Notes: generated by a model not told the origin, from the sequence alone. Shown: positions 1 through 6,593, counted from the stretch's first letter. The stretch: 7,017 bases of DNA from Bacteriovoracaceae bacterium (GCA_023146355.1 JAGLCH010000345.1:1-7017); one strand, 5' to 3'. Numbers and translations: made by a program.

Positions 1-51
1 GTCATAACCTCTTTAGCTACTTATAACTTAGACTGATTTTTTCTCACGATC
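1..51. other. Short region downstream of the left-arm operon
   Basis: No complete gene is visible. On the minus strand an AAGAGG sequence lies two bases before an ATG at 5-3, so a further gene of the same operon could start here and run out of the window, but only one codon and part of the next are visible. I see no convincing GC-rich hairpin followed by a T run, so no terminator is called after the lipoprotein stop at 52-54. Confidence 0.3.
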
Positions 52-879
52 TTATTCTGGGGTTCTGTGCCAGCACTTTTTTTTAGTTGCTGAACAGTAT
101 CCCATCACAACATTATTTGAATAACTATCGGTCCAGCAGATTTCATAGGTTCCGACCCTACTGATTTTTGATGTCCTAAAATACCTGTAGCATGAGCTAT
201 CGGTACTAAAGGTTCTATAAACTTTCTTATGGAAGATTTTATTAACATCTCCTAATGTCATACCGTTCACTATATAGTTTTTTGCTCGATCATTGAGGTT
301 TTGAATCATGCTTATGATTTTTGTGACCTTAGAGTCCAGGTCATTTGCTGCTTTTAGTAGATGTGCATTCTTATTTATAAAGTTTTGGAGTTGTCGAATT
401 TTTACTATGCTTTTTCTCTTTTCAGATTGTAAACCTTTGATTTTTTTGGTTAACATTTTCTTCTTGCCATCAAGTTTTATTAAAGCATTTTTATAGCTAG
501 CCTGCATTGCTTTCAATCCATCTGCCTTATCAATGAAATCTGCACTTATACTAATGGTCGTTGAACAATCATTTATATTTGGATCAAAGAATACTAGCTC
601 CACTGTCATTGGTATTTGCTCAATAAATGGGTACGCTGTTTTGATGTATTCAATATTTTTATCAATTGCACTGGAACATGCTTTTTCTCTGTTTTGACCT
701 ACTTTCTTGTGATTTGTTCTAAATAGGTATTTTTCTCCATTTTTGACCTTGAGAGTGCTATCTCCTGTTCTGAGAGTGTTAACCCAGTCTGGAGCAATAT
801 TTGAATACAATTGTTGGCGTCCTGTTGAGCATCCTGTTGTGAGGAAAAGAATTGTCAAAATTATCTGATAGATTCTCAT
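52..879 (-). CDS. Coiled-coil lipoprotein of unknown function
   Basis: A 275-residue predicted lipoprotein. Residues 1-16 form a short hydrophobic signal ending TTG before Cys17, so the mature protein is probably lipid-anchored in the envelope. Residues about 28-100 (PDW, then GEKYLFR, then an Ala- and Cys-containing helix) faintly resemble the LPP20-like lipoprotein fold. Residues about 120-200 are Lys-rich, heptad-like and probably coiled coil. The C-terminal part begins GMTLGDV (206-212), a pattern seen in SmpA/BamE-like domains, and has four Cys (230, 248, 262, 269) that could form disulfides. Both family resemblances are judged by eye and weak. The start is the ATG at 879-877, which overlaps the stop of the upstream gene as ATGA, indicating translational coupling. 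It is the last visible gene of the left operon. Function is not recognised. Confidence 0.85.
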   Translation of the reverse strand: MRIYQIILTILFLTTGCSTGRQQLYSNIAPDWVNTLRTGDSTLKVKNGEKYLFRTNHKKVGQNREKACSSAIDKNIEYIKTAYPFIEQIPMTVELVFFDPNINDCSTTISISADFIDKADGLKAMQASYKNALIKLDGKKKMLTKKIKGLQSEKRKSIVKIRQLQNFINKNAHLLKAANDLDSKVTKIISMIQNLNDRAKNYIVNGMTLGDVNKIFHKKVYRTFSTDSSCYRYFRTSKISRVGTYEICWTDSYSNNVVMGYCSATKKKCWHRTPE

Positions 880-1469
880 ACCTCCTCACTTCTTTCATGG
901 GACTGGTAGATGTAGTACCCATCTTGATTTTTTGTAAGGATATTTGATATGTATTCAGAGGGAATAAAAACTAATGTATTTTCTGCTGATAGTATTGTTA
1001 TTCCACAATTATGGCCTTCTCTATCTTGGACTATTGACCCAACTTTAATATGTGCTTTATTCGCCTTTGTGCAAATTATTGTTTTTTGGGTATTTGCTAT
1101 TTTTTTAAGTCTTACTCTTCTACTATCATCATTTACAAATAATGTTTCGTTATCATTGCATCCAATATCAAAATGCAACTGTTCCATTGACCTATAGTTT
1201 AAATCTGAACCATATAGAACTGTTAGCTTGAGTTCAGGGATATACTGAATGACCTCTAGGTAGTATTCTTTCAGGTCAAATACCTTTGACTTAACAAAGT
1301 CCTCTGTAGGTTTCTCGGAATTCAGTTGAATTATTAATCCGAGTTTTTTTGAAATTAATAGTCCCTTGCTATCACCTATTAAAACATCATATGGAGTGTT
1401 ATTAGATGCGAGTAGGTGATGAGAAAGCATTAATGCTGTCATTAGTATAATGATTTTTATTTGCCTCAT
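876..1469 (-). CDS. Exported protein of unknown family
   Basis: A 197-residue protein with a clear Sec signal peptide: MRQIK, then a hydrophobic core, then a likely signal peptidase I site after LLA (Ala21). There is no lipobox, so it should be periplasmic or secreted. The mature part has alternating beta-like strands (LLISKKLGLIIQL, LKLTVLYG) and three Cys (104, 133, 155), with a Gly-rich turn GHNCGI near residue 152. I recognise no catalytic motif or family. It starts 13 bases after the protease stop codon and ends in the ATGA overlap with the lipoprotein gene, so it should be cotranslated with both. By context it may be a partner or substrate of the protease, which is an inference only. 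Confidence 0.85.
   Translation of the reverse strand: MRQIKIIILMTALMLSHHLLASNNTPYDVLIGDSKGLLISKKLGLIIQLNSEKPTEDFVKSKVFDLKEYYLEVIQYIPELKLTVLYGSDLNYRSMEQLHFDIGCNDNETLFVNDDSRRVRLKKIANTQKTIICTKANKAHIKVGSIVQDREGHNCGITILSAENTLVFIPSEYISNILTKNQDGYYIYQSHERSEEV
881..886 (-). promoter_or_regulatory. AGGAGG ribosome binding site one base from its start
   Basis: A consensus AGGAGG ends only one base before the ATG of the lipoprotein gene, closer than the usual 5-9 bases. It also encodes the last residues of the upstream protein. No in-frame ATG, GTG or TTG lies at a better distance, so this ATG is kept. Reinitiation after the overlapping TGA stop is the likely mode of start selection. Confidence 0.6.
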
Positions 1470-1474
1470 TATTG

Positions 1475-1484
1475 CCTCCTCCTA
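1475..1484 (-). promoter_or_regulatory. Ribosome binding site overlapping the protease stop codon
   Basis: Reading the minus strand, TAGGAGGAGG places the protease stop TAG inside a strong duplicated SD, five bases before the ATG of the 197-residue exported protein. Terminating protease ribosomes would sit directly on this site, so expression of the downstream gene is probably coupled to protease translation. Confidence 0.7.
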
Positions 1485-2798
1485 GTTGTCATTCGTTGAG
1501 AAATTTGTTGTTGAACTTTTGGGAAGTCTTATGAATTTAATTTGTCCTTTGACTCCTAGATATATGTCGTCGAAGACGACAAATAGGTATCTTTGTTTTA
1601 TCGCTTCGGCTAATGCCTTACTTAGTGCCTTTATATTTTTGATCTTCTCCCCATTTATGCTTTTTATAACTACTAGTTGTTGGTGAGATTTGTTATGTTT
1701 CCCGATTATGCTTAAAGGAGAGGTCTTTGGGCTATCTGTTAGGAGTACTCCTTCATCTTTTAGGGAGTGAAGAATCATAAGGGTATTGATGGTAGGATTA
1801 CTAAAAATTGATCCCATATAGGACAGGTAGTTTTGATCATTAGCACTCAGGTCTCTTTGAACCTTCTGCTTCACTTTTAACCGTTTTCCAAACCTTTCAA
1901 TATCAAAATTGACCGACTTTTTATTAATAAGCAATTCTTCGTATATTATTCTTGAAGTTGCTTTTTTTCCATTCACAGAGTGAATAATGTCGCCTGGAAG
2001 TAGTTTAGAAAAAAATGGAGATCCATTAATTGCTCGCTCAACGGTCAAAATTTCATTACGAGTACTTGATGTTGATTTAAGGTAGTTTTGAGCAATGTTT
2101 TTATTGATAACTGCAAGGTCAAGTCCTGCTTCCGCAACAGTGTTCTTGCTACTTTCCTTATAGTGCTTTATCGCTAAGCCGATATAGTAGATTGGCAGCT
2201 CAATGCTTGTTACACTACTGCCTTTGTAATGCAATGCTACTACCTCGCCTTTAATGTTGAATACTGGACTTCCACTGCTTCCTGATGATCTATCAATTGT
2301 AGAAATAATCGCATCAGGAATTCTTCCGCCTTTGTCCTCATTGATTGCTACAACTTTTCCTGATCTTAATATTGCTTCGCTTCCATTGTTTGTTCCTATT
2401 AAATATACTTCTTCCCCAAGTTTAATGGGGGAGCTTTTTATTGTTACCTCATGCTTACTTTTTAGGAGGGGAACTTTTAGAATCGAAAAATCGAAATATG
2501 GATCGGTATAGACAACTTTTGAGTCATACTCAACTCCGTTCTATGTTTTTACTAGTAGGTGGGAAGTTCTTAAATTTGCGACATGTGAAGCTGTTACTAC
2601 TAGGCCATTAGATTTATCTACAATAAAGCCAGTTCCCTCTTGCTCACCAGGTTCACTCAGTGCAAGGGTTATTGATTGGTTACCTTTAATACTTACAATT
2701 GACTGTTTTAGTTTTTTGTATTGTTCAGTTGACATCGCACGAGCTGAGATTGAGACGGTATAGACTAGAGCGATGATAAGAATTGAGAATATTTTCAT
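1482..2798 (-). pseudogene. DegP/HtrA-like secreted serine protease with two PDZ-like regions, interrupted by one in-frame amber codon
   Basis: Read through the amber codon, the frame gives 438 codons with the layout of a periplasmic trypsin-fold protease. Residues 1-21 are a signal peptide. The catalytic His is His72 in TASHV, the Asp is Asp103 in YFDFSILKV, and the Ser is Ser175 in GSSGSPVF (the GNSGGP position). Spacings of 31 and 72 residues fit the HtrA family. PDZ-like segments follow: LPGDIIHSVNG at about 266-277 and VVIKSINGEKI at about 376-386. TAG replaces codon 86, just before NGVEYDSKVVYTD, which aligns with the family pattern DGREF.AKVVGTD without any gap. A substitution, perhaps from CAG, is therefore the simplest cause. 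The unsuppressed product would be 85 residues with His but no Asp or Ser, and inactive. The start has GGAGG four bases upstream. Alternatives are a sequencing error or stop readthrough. If either holds, this is an intact protease acting in envelope quality control or signalling. Confidence 0.8.
2541..2543 (-). other. In-frame amber codon inside the protease gene
   Basis: The plus strand reads cta, which is TAG on the coding strand. The frame is open on both sides, with conserved protease sequence immediately before and after. TAG is also the genuine stop of this same gene at 1484-1482, so general reassignment of TAG is unlikely. Confidence 0.9.
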
Positions 2799-2817
2799 AT
2801 TTCCTCCGTTTATTAAA

Positions 2818-2848
2818 TCTATATCTTTTGCGTTCCAATATATGACAA
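2818..2848 (-). promoter_or_regulatory. Possible promoter of the protease operon
   Basis: On the minus strand, TTGTCA (2848-2843) matches the -35 consensus at five of six positions. TATAGA (2823-2818) matches the -10 consensus at four of six. The 19-base spacer is slightly long. The site lies about 20 bases upstream of the protease start codon and its GGAGG, consistent with a short leader. Called by eye only. Confidence 0.35.
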
Positions 2849-2853
2849 CTCGT

Positions 2854-2873
2854 AACTCAGGAAAACTTGAGTT
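2854..2873. promoter_or_regulatory. Inverted repeat or hairpin between the divergent operons
   Basis: AACTCAGG and CTTGAGTT pair over eight positions (one G-T) around an AAAA loop. It is followed by CCCCC rather than a T run, so it is not an intrinsic terminator for the plus strand. Its position just upstream of the putative protease -35 and about 40 bases before the kinase start suits an operator controlling one or both operons. The HTH-FHA protein encoded nearby is a candidate binder, by inference. Confidence 0.4.
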
Positions 2874-2914
2874 CCCCCAGCTAAATGTTGTTGATAATAT
2901 ATAGAGAGGTTTTT

Positions 2915-4777
2915 ATGTCACCAATTTCATTCGGAAAAGATTTGGTTCTTATCGAGCTACTCGGAAGGGGAGGAATGGGAGAGGTGTATCGAGCTGAAAT
3001 CAGGAAGGGGGACTTTTCAAAAACTGTTGCTGTAAAAATCCCGGCAGATAGTAGTGAGGGCTTTACTAGGGCCCTTATTGCAGAGGCTCAGCTAGTTGCA
3101 CAACTAAGACATCCAAATATTGCACAAGTTTATGATGTTCGAGTTGTAGATAAGCAGCCTGCGATTGTCCTTGAGTACATTGATGGACATGACCTAAGGC
3201 AATTAATTACTGTAGCTAGGCAAAAAGGAATTCATTTCAGTGAAAACTTTTGCTTGTTTGTCTTAAGCAATATCCTTCAAGCACTTATGTATGCTCATTC
3301 ACAAGAAGAACAAGTGATTCATTGTGATATTAGTCCGCACAACGTTATGATAGATGAGTTTGGGACTGCCAAGGTTTTAGATTTTGGCATTTCTAATATT
3401 GCCAGTAACGGTAGTCTTAATAGTTATGGTGGTAAAACTCGTTACTCTAGACAAAGATCTACTCATGACCTTAAGCCAATTCCATTTGATGATCTATATT
3501 CTTCAGTACTAGTCCTTTACGAGCTTATTACTTTGCAGTATGCATTTAATGGATCTTCAAAAGCTGAGGTCAGCAAAGCAATTGAGCATGGGAAAATATC
3601 ATCAATTGAAATCTTTCGAACTGATCTGACTCCTAAATTTGTATCTTTTGTCGATGATCTTATCGCTATTGTTGTTTCTGAAAAAAACACTTCCATTGAA
3701 TCTACTTTGGCTAAGCTTAAAGAGTTCGTTCCATTTGAAGATGAATTAATAAAACTGGAAATTATAAATCTTCTAGGATCTGAAAATTTAGATAAAACTT
3801 TCATCACACCTAGTGTGCGTTCTAGTAAAAAGCGCCTTTCGTTATTCCTTTTTCCCGTTTTGCTCCTGTGTTTTGCTTTAATAGCTTATTGGTTTTTTGA
3901 TAAGAACAATCGTGCAGATTTAATTGTGGAGAACAATAGTGAAATAACAAGTTATACTCATCGCGATACTAGCTTTAGACCTGTTGAGTTGATGGACCGA
4001 GGTGAGCTTGAGGATGTAGCTTGCAGATACTTGTGTTCTGAGATTGGGATACATATGTCTGCTCTTCTTATGGCATCAGATGGCAAAATGAAAGCTCCTC
4101 CGAACTCCTTTCATGGGTTTAAGGATCTATTTGGAAGTGATAATAGTCTTGTTCATAGTATTGATGCTCACTGTAAGAAAGCAAGTGTCTGTGAGGACGC
4201 TACTTTTGTTATGAGGTCTTTTTCCTCTGTTCTCAATTCTAAGAAGGATATCAAACTTCAAAAATTAAAAAGTGCGATGGTAGAGCTAAATAATCATAAT
4301 CCTAAGGCTTTATTGACTATTAATTTGATCCAGAATTTTTCTGAATCTGATTCAAAGTTATTTCTAGAAACAAAGAAGGGGATTAAGAATTTTTATAAAA
4401 GGAGCAAGTTAGTTCAAAATATCTCAGATATCTCGCTTAAGGTTTTCACAATTCCAGATGGCAACCTCAATAGCTTAAGGTCATGTAGAGTTTTAGGGGA
4501 TTTACTATTTGCTAGTTCTTACTTTCAAGATTTTTACAGATTAAGAAATGTTGCTCACTATGACTCTAATTTTATTTTTATTCCTGGGAGTAGTAAGTGC
4601 CGCTTTGTCGGAATGAAGTCTCGTACACCATTCTTTAATTGCGATAAAGCGGAACAAGATGACTCACTATACTCTACAGGGGTATGTCACTATAAGAGAG
4701 AGAGCTGGGACCTGAGAAGCCTAAGCCTTTTAATACCTGACCACATGATTAAACAGGGTACTTATGAAGCCAACTAA
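2915..4777 (+). CDS. Transmembrane Hanks-type Ser/Thr protein kinase with Cys-rich extracytoplasmic domain
   Basis: A 620-residue kinase. The ATG at 2915 is chosen because GAGAGG lies five bases before it; an in-frame ATG at 2885 has no SD and would add ten poorly conserved residues. The cytoplasmic kinase domain (about 6-270) has the Gly loop GRGGMGEVY (17-25), Lys41 in VAVK, Glu57 of helix C, catalytic loop HCDISPHN (136-143) with Asp138 and Asn143, and DFG at 156-158. Two features are odd. HRD is HCD, which makes it a non-RD kinase, and the usual SPE/APE motif after the activation segment is replaced by SRQRS. SKKR precedes one membrane helix (about 308-328). The outer part (about 330-620) has eight Cys, including CRYLC and CKKASVC, suggesting disulfides in the periplasm. 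I do not recognise that domain; it may be the sensor. The gene overlaps the HTH-FHA gene by 14 bp, implying shared expression. Reduced activity is possible, but all core catalytic residues are present. Confidence 0.92.
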   Translation: MSPISFGKDLVLIELLGRGGMGEVYRAEIRKGDFSKTVAVKIPADSSEGFTRALIAEAQLVAQLRHPNIAQVYDVRVVDKQPAIVLEYIDGHDLRQLITVARQKGIHFSENFCLFVLSNILQALMYAHSQEEQVIHCDISPHNVMIDEFGTAKVLDFGISNIASNGSLNSYGGKTRYSRQRSTHDLKPIPFDDLYSSVLVLYELITLQYAFNGSSKAEVSKAIEHGKISSIEIFRTDLTPKFVSFVDDLIAIVVSEKNTSIESTLAKLKEFVPFEDELIKLEIINLLGSENLDKTFITPSVRSSKKRLSLFLFPVLLLCFALIAYWFFDKNNRADLIVENNSEITSYTHRDTSFRPVELMDRGELEDVACRYLCSEIGIHMSALLMASDGKMKAPPNSFHGFKDLFGSDNSLVHSIDAHCKKASVCEDATFVMRSFSSVLNSKKDIKLQKLKSAMVELNNHNPKALLTINLIQNFSESDSKLFLETKKGIKNFYKRSKLVQNISDISLKVFTIPDGNLNSLRSCRVLGDLLFASSYFQDFYRLRNVAHYDSNFIFIPGSSKCRFVGMKSRTPFFNCDKAEQDDSLYSTGVCHYKRESWDLRSLSLLIPDHMIKQGTYEAN

Positions 4778-5633
4778 GTTTCAGAGAATTCAAGAACTTA
4801 AGAGGGTTTTGCAATCATCTGGCAAACTTAACAAAGATCTTATTAATATTAGGGTCTCTAATAGTCTAGGATGTTCAATTGATCTCATTGCAAGAGCTAT
4901 TTATCGTGATTTAGATGAACTTGTTAGAACAAATGTCATAAGAGAAATTGTATATACGAGAGATATGAGGGTAATTGATGAATATGACCCTCAGGTTCAT
5001 CGTAATGTGATTAAAGAATGGTGTATCCCGCAAAGTGAGGGGAAGGTTATTGGTCATAAGTCTCTTGAGTCTGCTGGTGGTTCTTTGTTCTGTCCTAAAT
5101 TTTTGCTTAATGATGTTTATTTAACCGAGGGCGTCGTGAATACGAATGATGGAAAAAAATCATTCTTTTTCAGTGTTGGTACTTCATTTCTTGGGCTACA
5201 TATCAGCGATAGCTGTCTACCTGTGAAACTAGTTCTAAGTCGATCTACTGGTGAGATACTGACTGATGAAATCGATGAGATTAATCGATTACATGGGATC
5301 AGATCAATAATTGTAAAACTTCCTGTTTCTAGTATTTCTGCTTTCAGCAAAGGAATGAGAGCTGGGCATCTTTGTATAGAACTGCTTGAGAACTCTACTA
5401 TTGAGCTTACAGACTTAAATAGCTCAAATGGATCATTTGCTATAGGTATTACACCTGAGTATTCTGAGGAGCTAATATCTGCCTGTGACATTAACTGTGA
5501 ACTAACAGCTGCGGAGCCATGGTCTACTTCTCTTATTAAGAATACTCAATCTTTACCAATTTCTGATTCTCTGATACTGAAGCTGCCTGCTGTTGCTCAG
5601 CTATCTAGTGCTTTTGCTCTTTTAATTAAGTAA
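4764..5633 (+). CDS. Putative HTH-FHA fusion, candidate phosphorylation-responsive transcription factor
   Basis: A 289-residue cytoplasmic protein with no signal peptide. Residues about 6-60 resemble the winged helix of DeoR/WYL-type regulators: a helical QRIQELKRVL start, then LGCSIDLIARAIYRDLDEL, where IYRDLDEL matches the recognition-helix signature of that group. The C-terminal region (about 155-245) resembles an FHA phosphothreonine-binding domain, best seen in ELTDLNSSNGSF (214-225), equivalent to DLxSxNGT. The usual GR and SRxH motifs are not clean; MRAGHLCIEL (198-207) may replace the latter. The middle part (about 65-150) is unassigned. The start lies inside the kinase 3' end with an AGGG upstream, so translation is coupled. 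FHA domains commonly read Ser/Thr kinase output, so the neighbouring kinase is the obvious partner. Direct DNA binding and phospho-binding are inferred. Confidence 0.75.
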   Translation: MKPTKFQRIQELKRVLQSSGKLNKDLINIRVSNSLGCSIDLIARAIYRDLDELVRTNVIREIVYTRDMRVIDEYDPQVHRNVIKEWCIPQSEGKVIGHKSLESAGGSLFCPKFLLNDVYLTEGVVNTNDGKKSFFFSVGTSFLGLHISDSCLPVKLVLSRSTGEILTDEIDEINRLHGIRSIIVKLPVSSISAFSKGMRAGHLCIELLENSTIELTDLNSSNGSFAIGITPEYSEELISACDINCELTAAEPWSTSLIKNTQSLPISDSLILKLPAVAQLSSAFALLIK

Positions 5634-5687
5634 TCACTTGTTATTTTCTGGAACGCGGCTCTTGTACAATACCATTAGGAGGTTCTT
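5634..5687 (+). promoter_or_regulatory. Gap with possible -10 element and strong ribosome site
   Basis: This 54-bp gap contains TACAAT (5665-5670), five of six to the -10 consensus, inside the palindrome TTGTACAA (5662-5669). The only -35-like hexamer, TTGTTA at 5638-5643, is 21 bases away, which is too far for a normal promoter. AGGAGG at 5677-5682 lies five bases before the ATG at 5688 and clearly marks the next start. The lipoprotein genes may therefore have their own weak promoter as well as readthrough from the kinase operon. No terminator is seen. Confidence 0.3.
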
Positions 5688-5726
5688 ATGAAATTTGCTT
5701 TTCCTATGTTTTTTCTTTTGTTCCTG

Positions 5727-5732
5727 TTTTTT
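5727..5732 (+). other. T6 run, first apparent frame change of the collagen-like lipoprotein
   Basis: With seven T instead of six, the signal sequence runs straight into STGC and the long downstream frame. As written, the frame stops at TAG 5751-5753. A second T6 run at 5709-5714 could equally be the site. Above it, the lipobox frame has no ATG, GTG or TTG start near the AGGAGG. Confidence 0.7.
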
Positions 5733-6084
5733 CCACTGGATGCAAGAAATTAGGTGGAAGTGGTCCTAGCTCTGCCATTGTGAATTTACCAGCAATATGG
5801 ATGAGCTATACTGTAGCTTCTGAAGATCAGTTGCCATTATGTAGTAGTGAGAGAGATGGGATGTTATATTACCTTAATACAGCTCAGTCTTTTCGTGTTT
5901 GCTCTAACGATAGCTGGAATACAATCGATGTAAAAGGGGAACCTGGTGAAGATGGTGAGAGTGGTGCTTCTCGGGTAGTTAACTTCCAATTTGAGGGGAT
6001 CGACTCTGGACTTGAGTCCGATTTGTGGTGCGGGGAGCCATTCGATATTTCAGGAATAACGAAATTATCAGTTTCTTATATTAA

Positions 6085-6125
6085 GGTTTCAGGTCAGTGT
6101 TCAATATGTACTGGTGCCAAAACTC
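6085..6125 (+). other. Zone of the second apparent frame change in the collagen-like lipoprotein
   Basis: The downstream frame is closed by TAA at 6082-6084, so the switch lies after it. One extra A in the A4 run 6119-6122 gives CTGAKNSGCYYGHFG, which reads smoothly. A switch near 6096 giving GQVFNMYWCQNSG is also possible. The upstream frame, if unshifted, ends at TGA 6212-6214 with an uncharacteristic hydrophobic tail. Confidence 0.6.
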
Positions 6126-6398
6126 TGGCTGCTATTATGGACACTTTGGTGTTCGAGTATCGCCATCACTTGATTCTGATATTTGGAGCAGTGCGAGTAC
6201 TTCCGATAATTTGAATTTAAATGAATATGCAACTCAACCTACCGACAGCTTAAAGGCGTTTAGTTTTGATACACCTTTACTTAGAAGAGCAAAAGTTTGT
6301 TTTTCTGCGATGGGAACTGTCCCGATTGGATGCGAGGTCAGTTACTATATTAGCGGGCAGGAACTATAAGGTTTGAGCACTATTTGAAAGGAGAAATA

Positions 6399-6593
6399 AT
6401 GCAAAATAATAAGATTGAACAAAAAGTAAAAGTTATCGAGACAGAGCTAGCGGATGAACTTCAGAAAGAGATTGATTCTACTCTTAATAAGTTTGAAAGG
6501 ACTGTAAAAGACAGACTTATAAGTGAAGCGCTGGCGAGTGATGTGATCTTACCAAATCTTTTGATAAGAATTAAAGGAAAAGTCAGACTATGA
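6399..6593 (+). CDS. Small charged helical protein of unknown function
   Basis: A 64-residue protein starting at the ATG at 6399, preceded by AAAGGAGA at a good distance; an in-frame TTG at 6384 overlaps this SD and is not used. It lacks a signal peptide and Cys, so it is probably cytoplasmic. Residues about 5-48 are rich in Lys and Glu with heptad-like spacing (KVKVIETELADELQKEI), suggesting an amphipathic helix or short coiled coil, followed by a basic tail (IRIKGKVRL). Its stop overlaps the next start as ATGA, so it is coupled to the small lipoprotein gene. I recognise no family. Confidence 0.65.
   Translation: MQNNKIEQKVKVIETELADELQKEIDSTLNKFERTVKDRLISEALASDVILPNLLIRIKGKVRL

Larger units (their letters stand above)
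5688..6369 (+). pseudogene. Collagen-like lipoprotein, split by two apparent -1 frame changes
   Basis: An ideal SD and ATG open a hydrophobic signal (MKFAFPMFFLL and on) that hits TAG at 5751 after 21 codons. Shifting by -1 at the T6 run 5727-5732 gives FFSTGCKK, a proper lipobox with Cys19, and an open frame to 6214. A second -1 change between 6085 and about 6125, plausibly at A4 6119-6122, joins the frame that ends at 6369. The reconstructed protein is about 227 residues: signal and lipid Cys19, an LPLC...DGMLYYL...FRVC...SW segment (49-77) that looks like a small Cys-paired domain seen before collagen-like tracts, four Gly-X-Y triplets (84-95, GEPGEDGESGAS), then a beta-rich Cys-containing C-terminal part. 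It would be an envelope-surface protein. Two frame changes in one gene suggest decay or homopolymer sequencing error; recoding at the T run is less likely. Confidence 0.75.

Noticed and set aside
1482..2234. Separate gene starting at the TTG at 2234 on the minus strand
   Set aside because: There is no SD before it, and conserved protease sequence continues in frame upstream through the catalytic Ser, so this is an internal codon of the interrupted protease.
2254..2511. Plus-strand open frame of 85 codons opposite the protease
   Set aside because: The minus strand here encodes the conserved Asp and Ser region of the protease in frame; the plus-strand frame has no SD and no recognisable sequence.
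2478..2537. Restart after the protease amber codon: GGAG followed by ATG at 2527-2525 on the minus strand
   Set aside because: The ATG is out of the protease frame and runs into TAA after 16 codons, so it cannot produce the rest of the protease.
2541..2543. Pyrrolysine or general TAG reassignment at the amber codon
   Set aside because: TAG is used as the real terminal stop of the same gene, and HtrA proteases have no special residue at this position.
3517..3807. Minus-strand frame opposite the kinase; likewise 5117-5491 opposite the HTH-FHA gene and the frames at 308-496, 949-1197, 1486-1686, 6461-6682 and 6734-6925
   Set aside because: Each lies antisense to a better supported gene with an SD and recognisable features, and has neither itself.
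5727..5732. Classical programmed -1 slippery heptamer at the T run
   Set aside because: In the zero frame the site is G TTT TTT, so the P-site tRNA would mispair at its first base after slipping, and no strong downstream hairpin is obvious. A second unexplained frame change in the same gene also favours indels.
5780..6214. Stand-alone gene starting at the GTG at 5780
   Set aside because: There is no SD, and the frame is open upstream through a lipobox STGCKK; it is the middle of the frame-broken lipoprotein.
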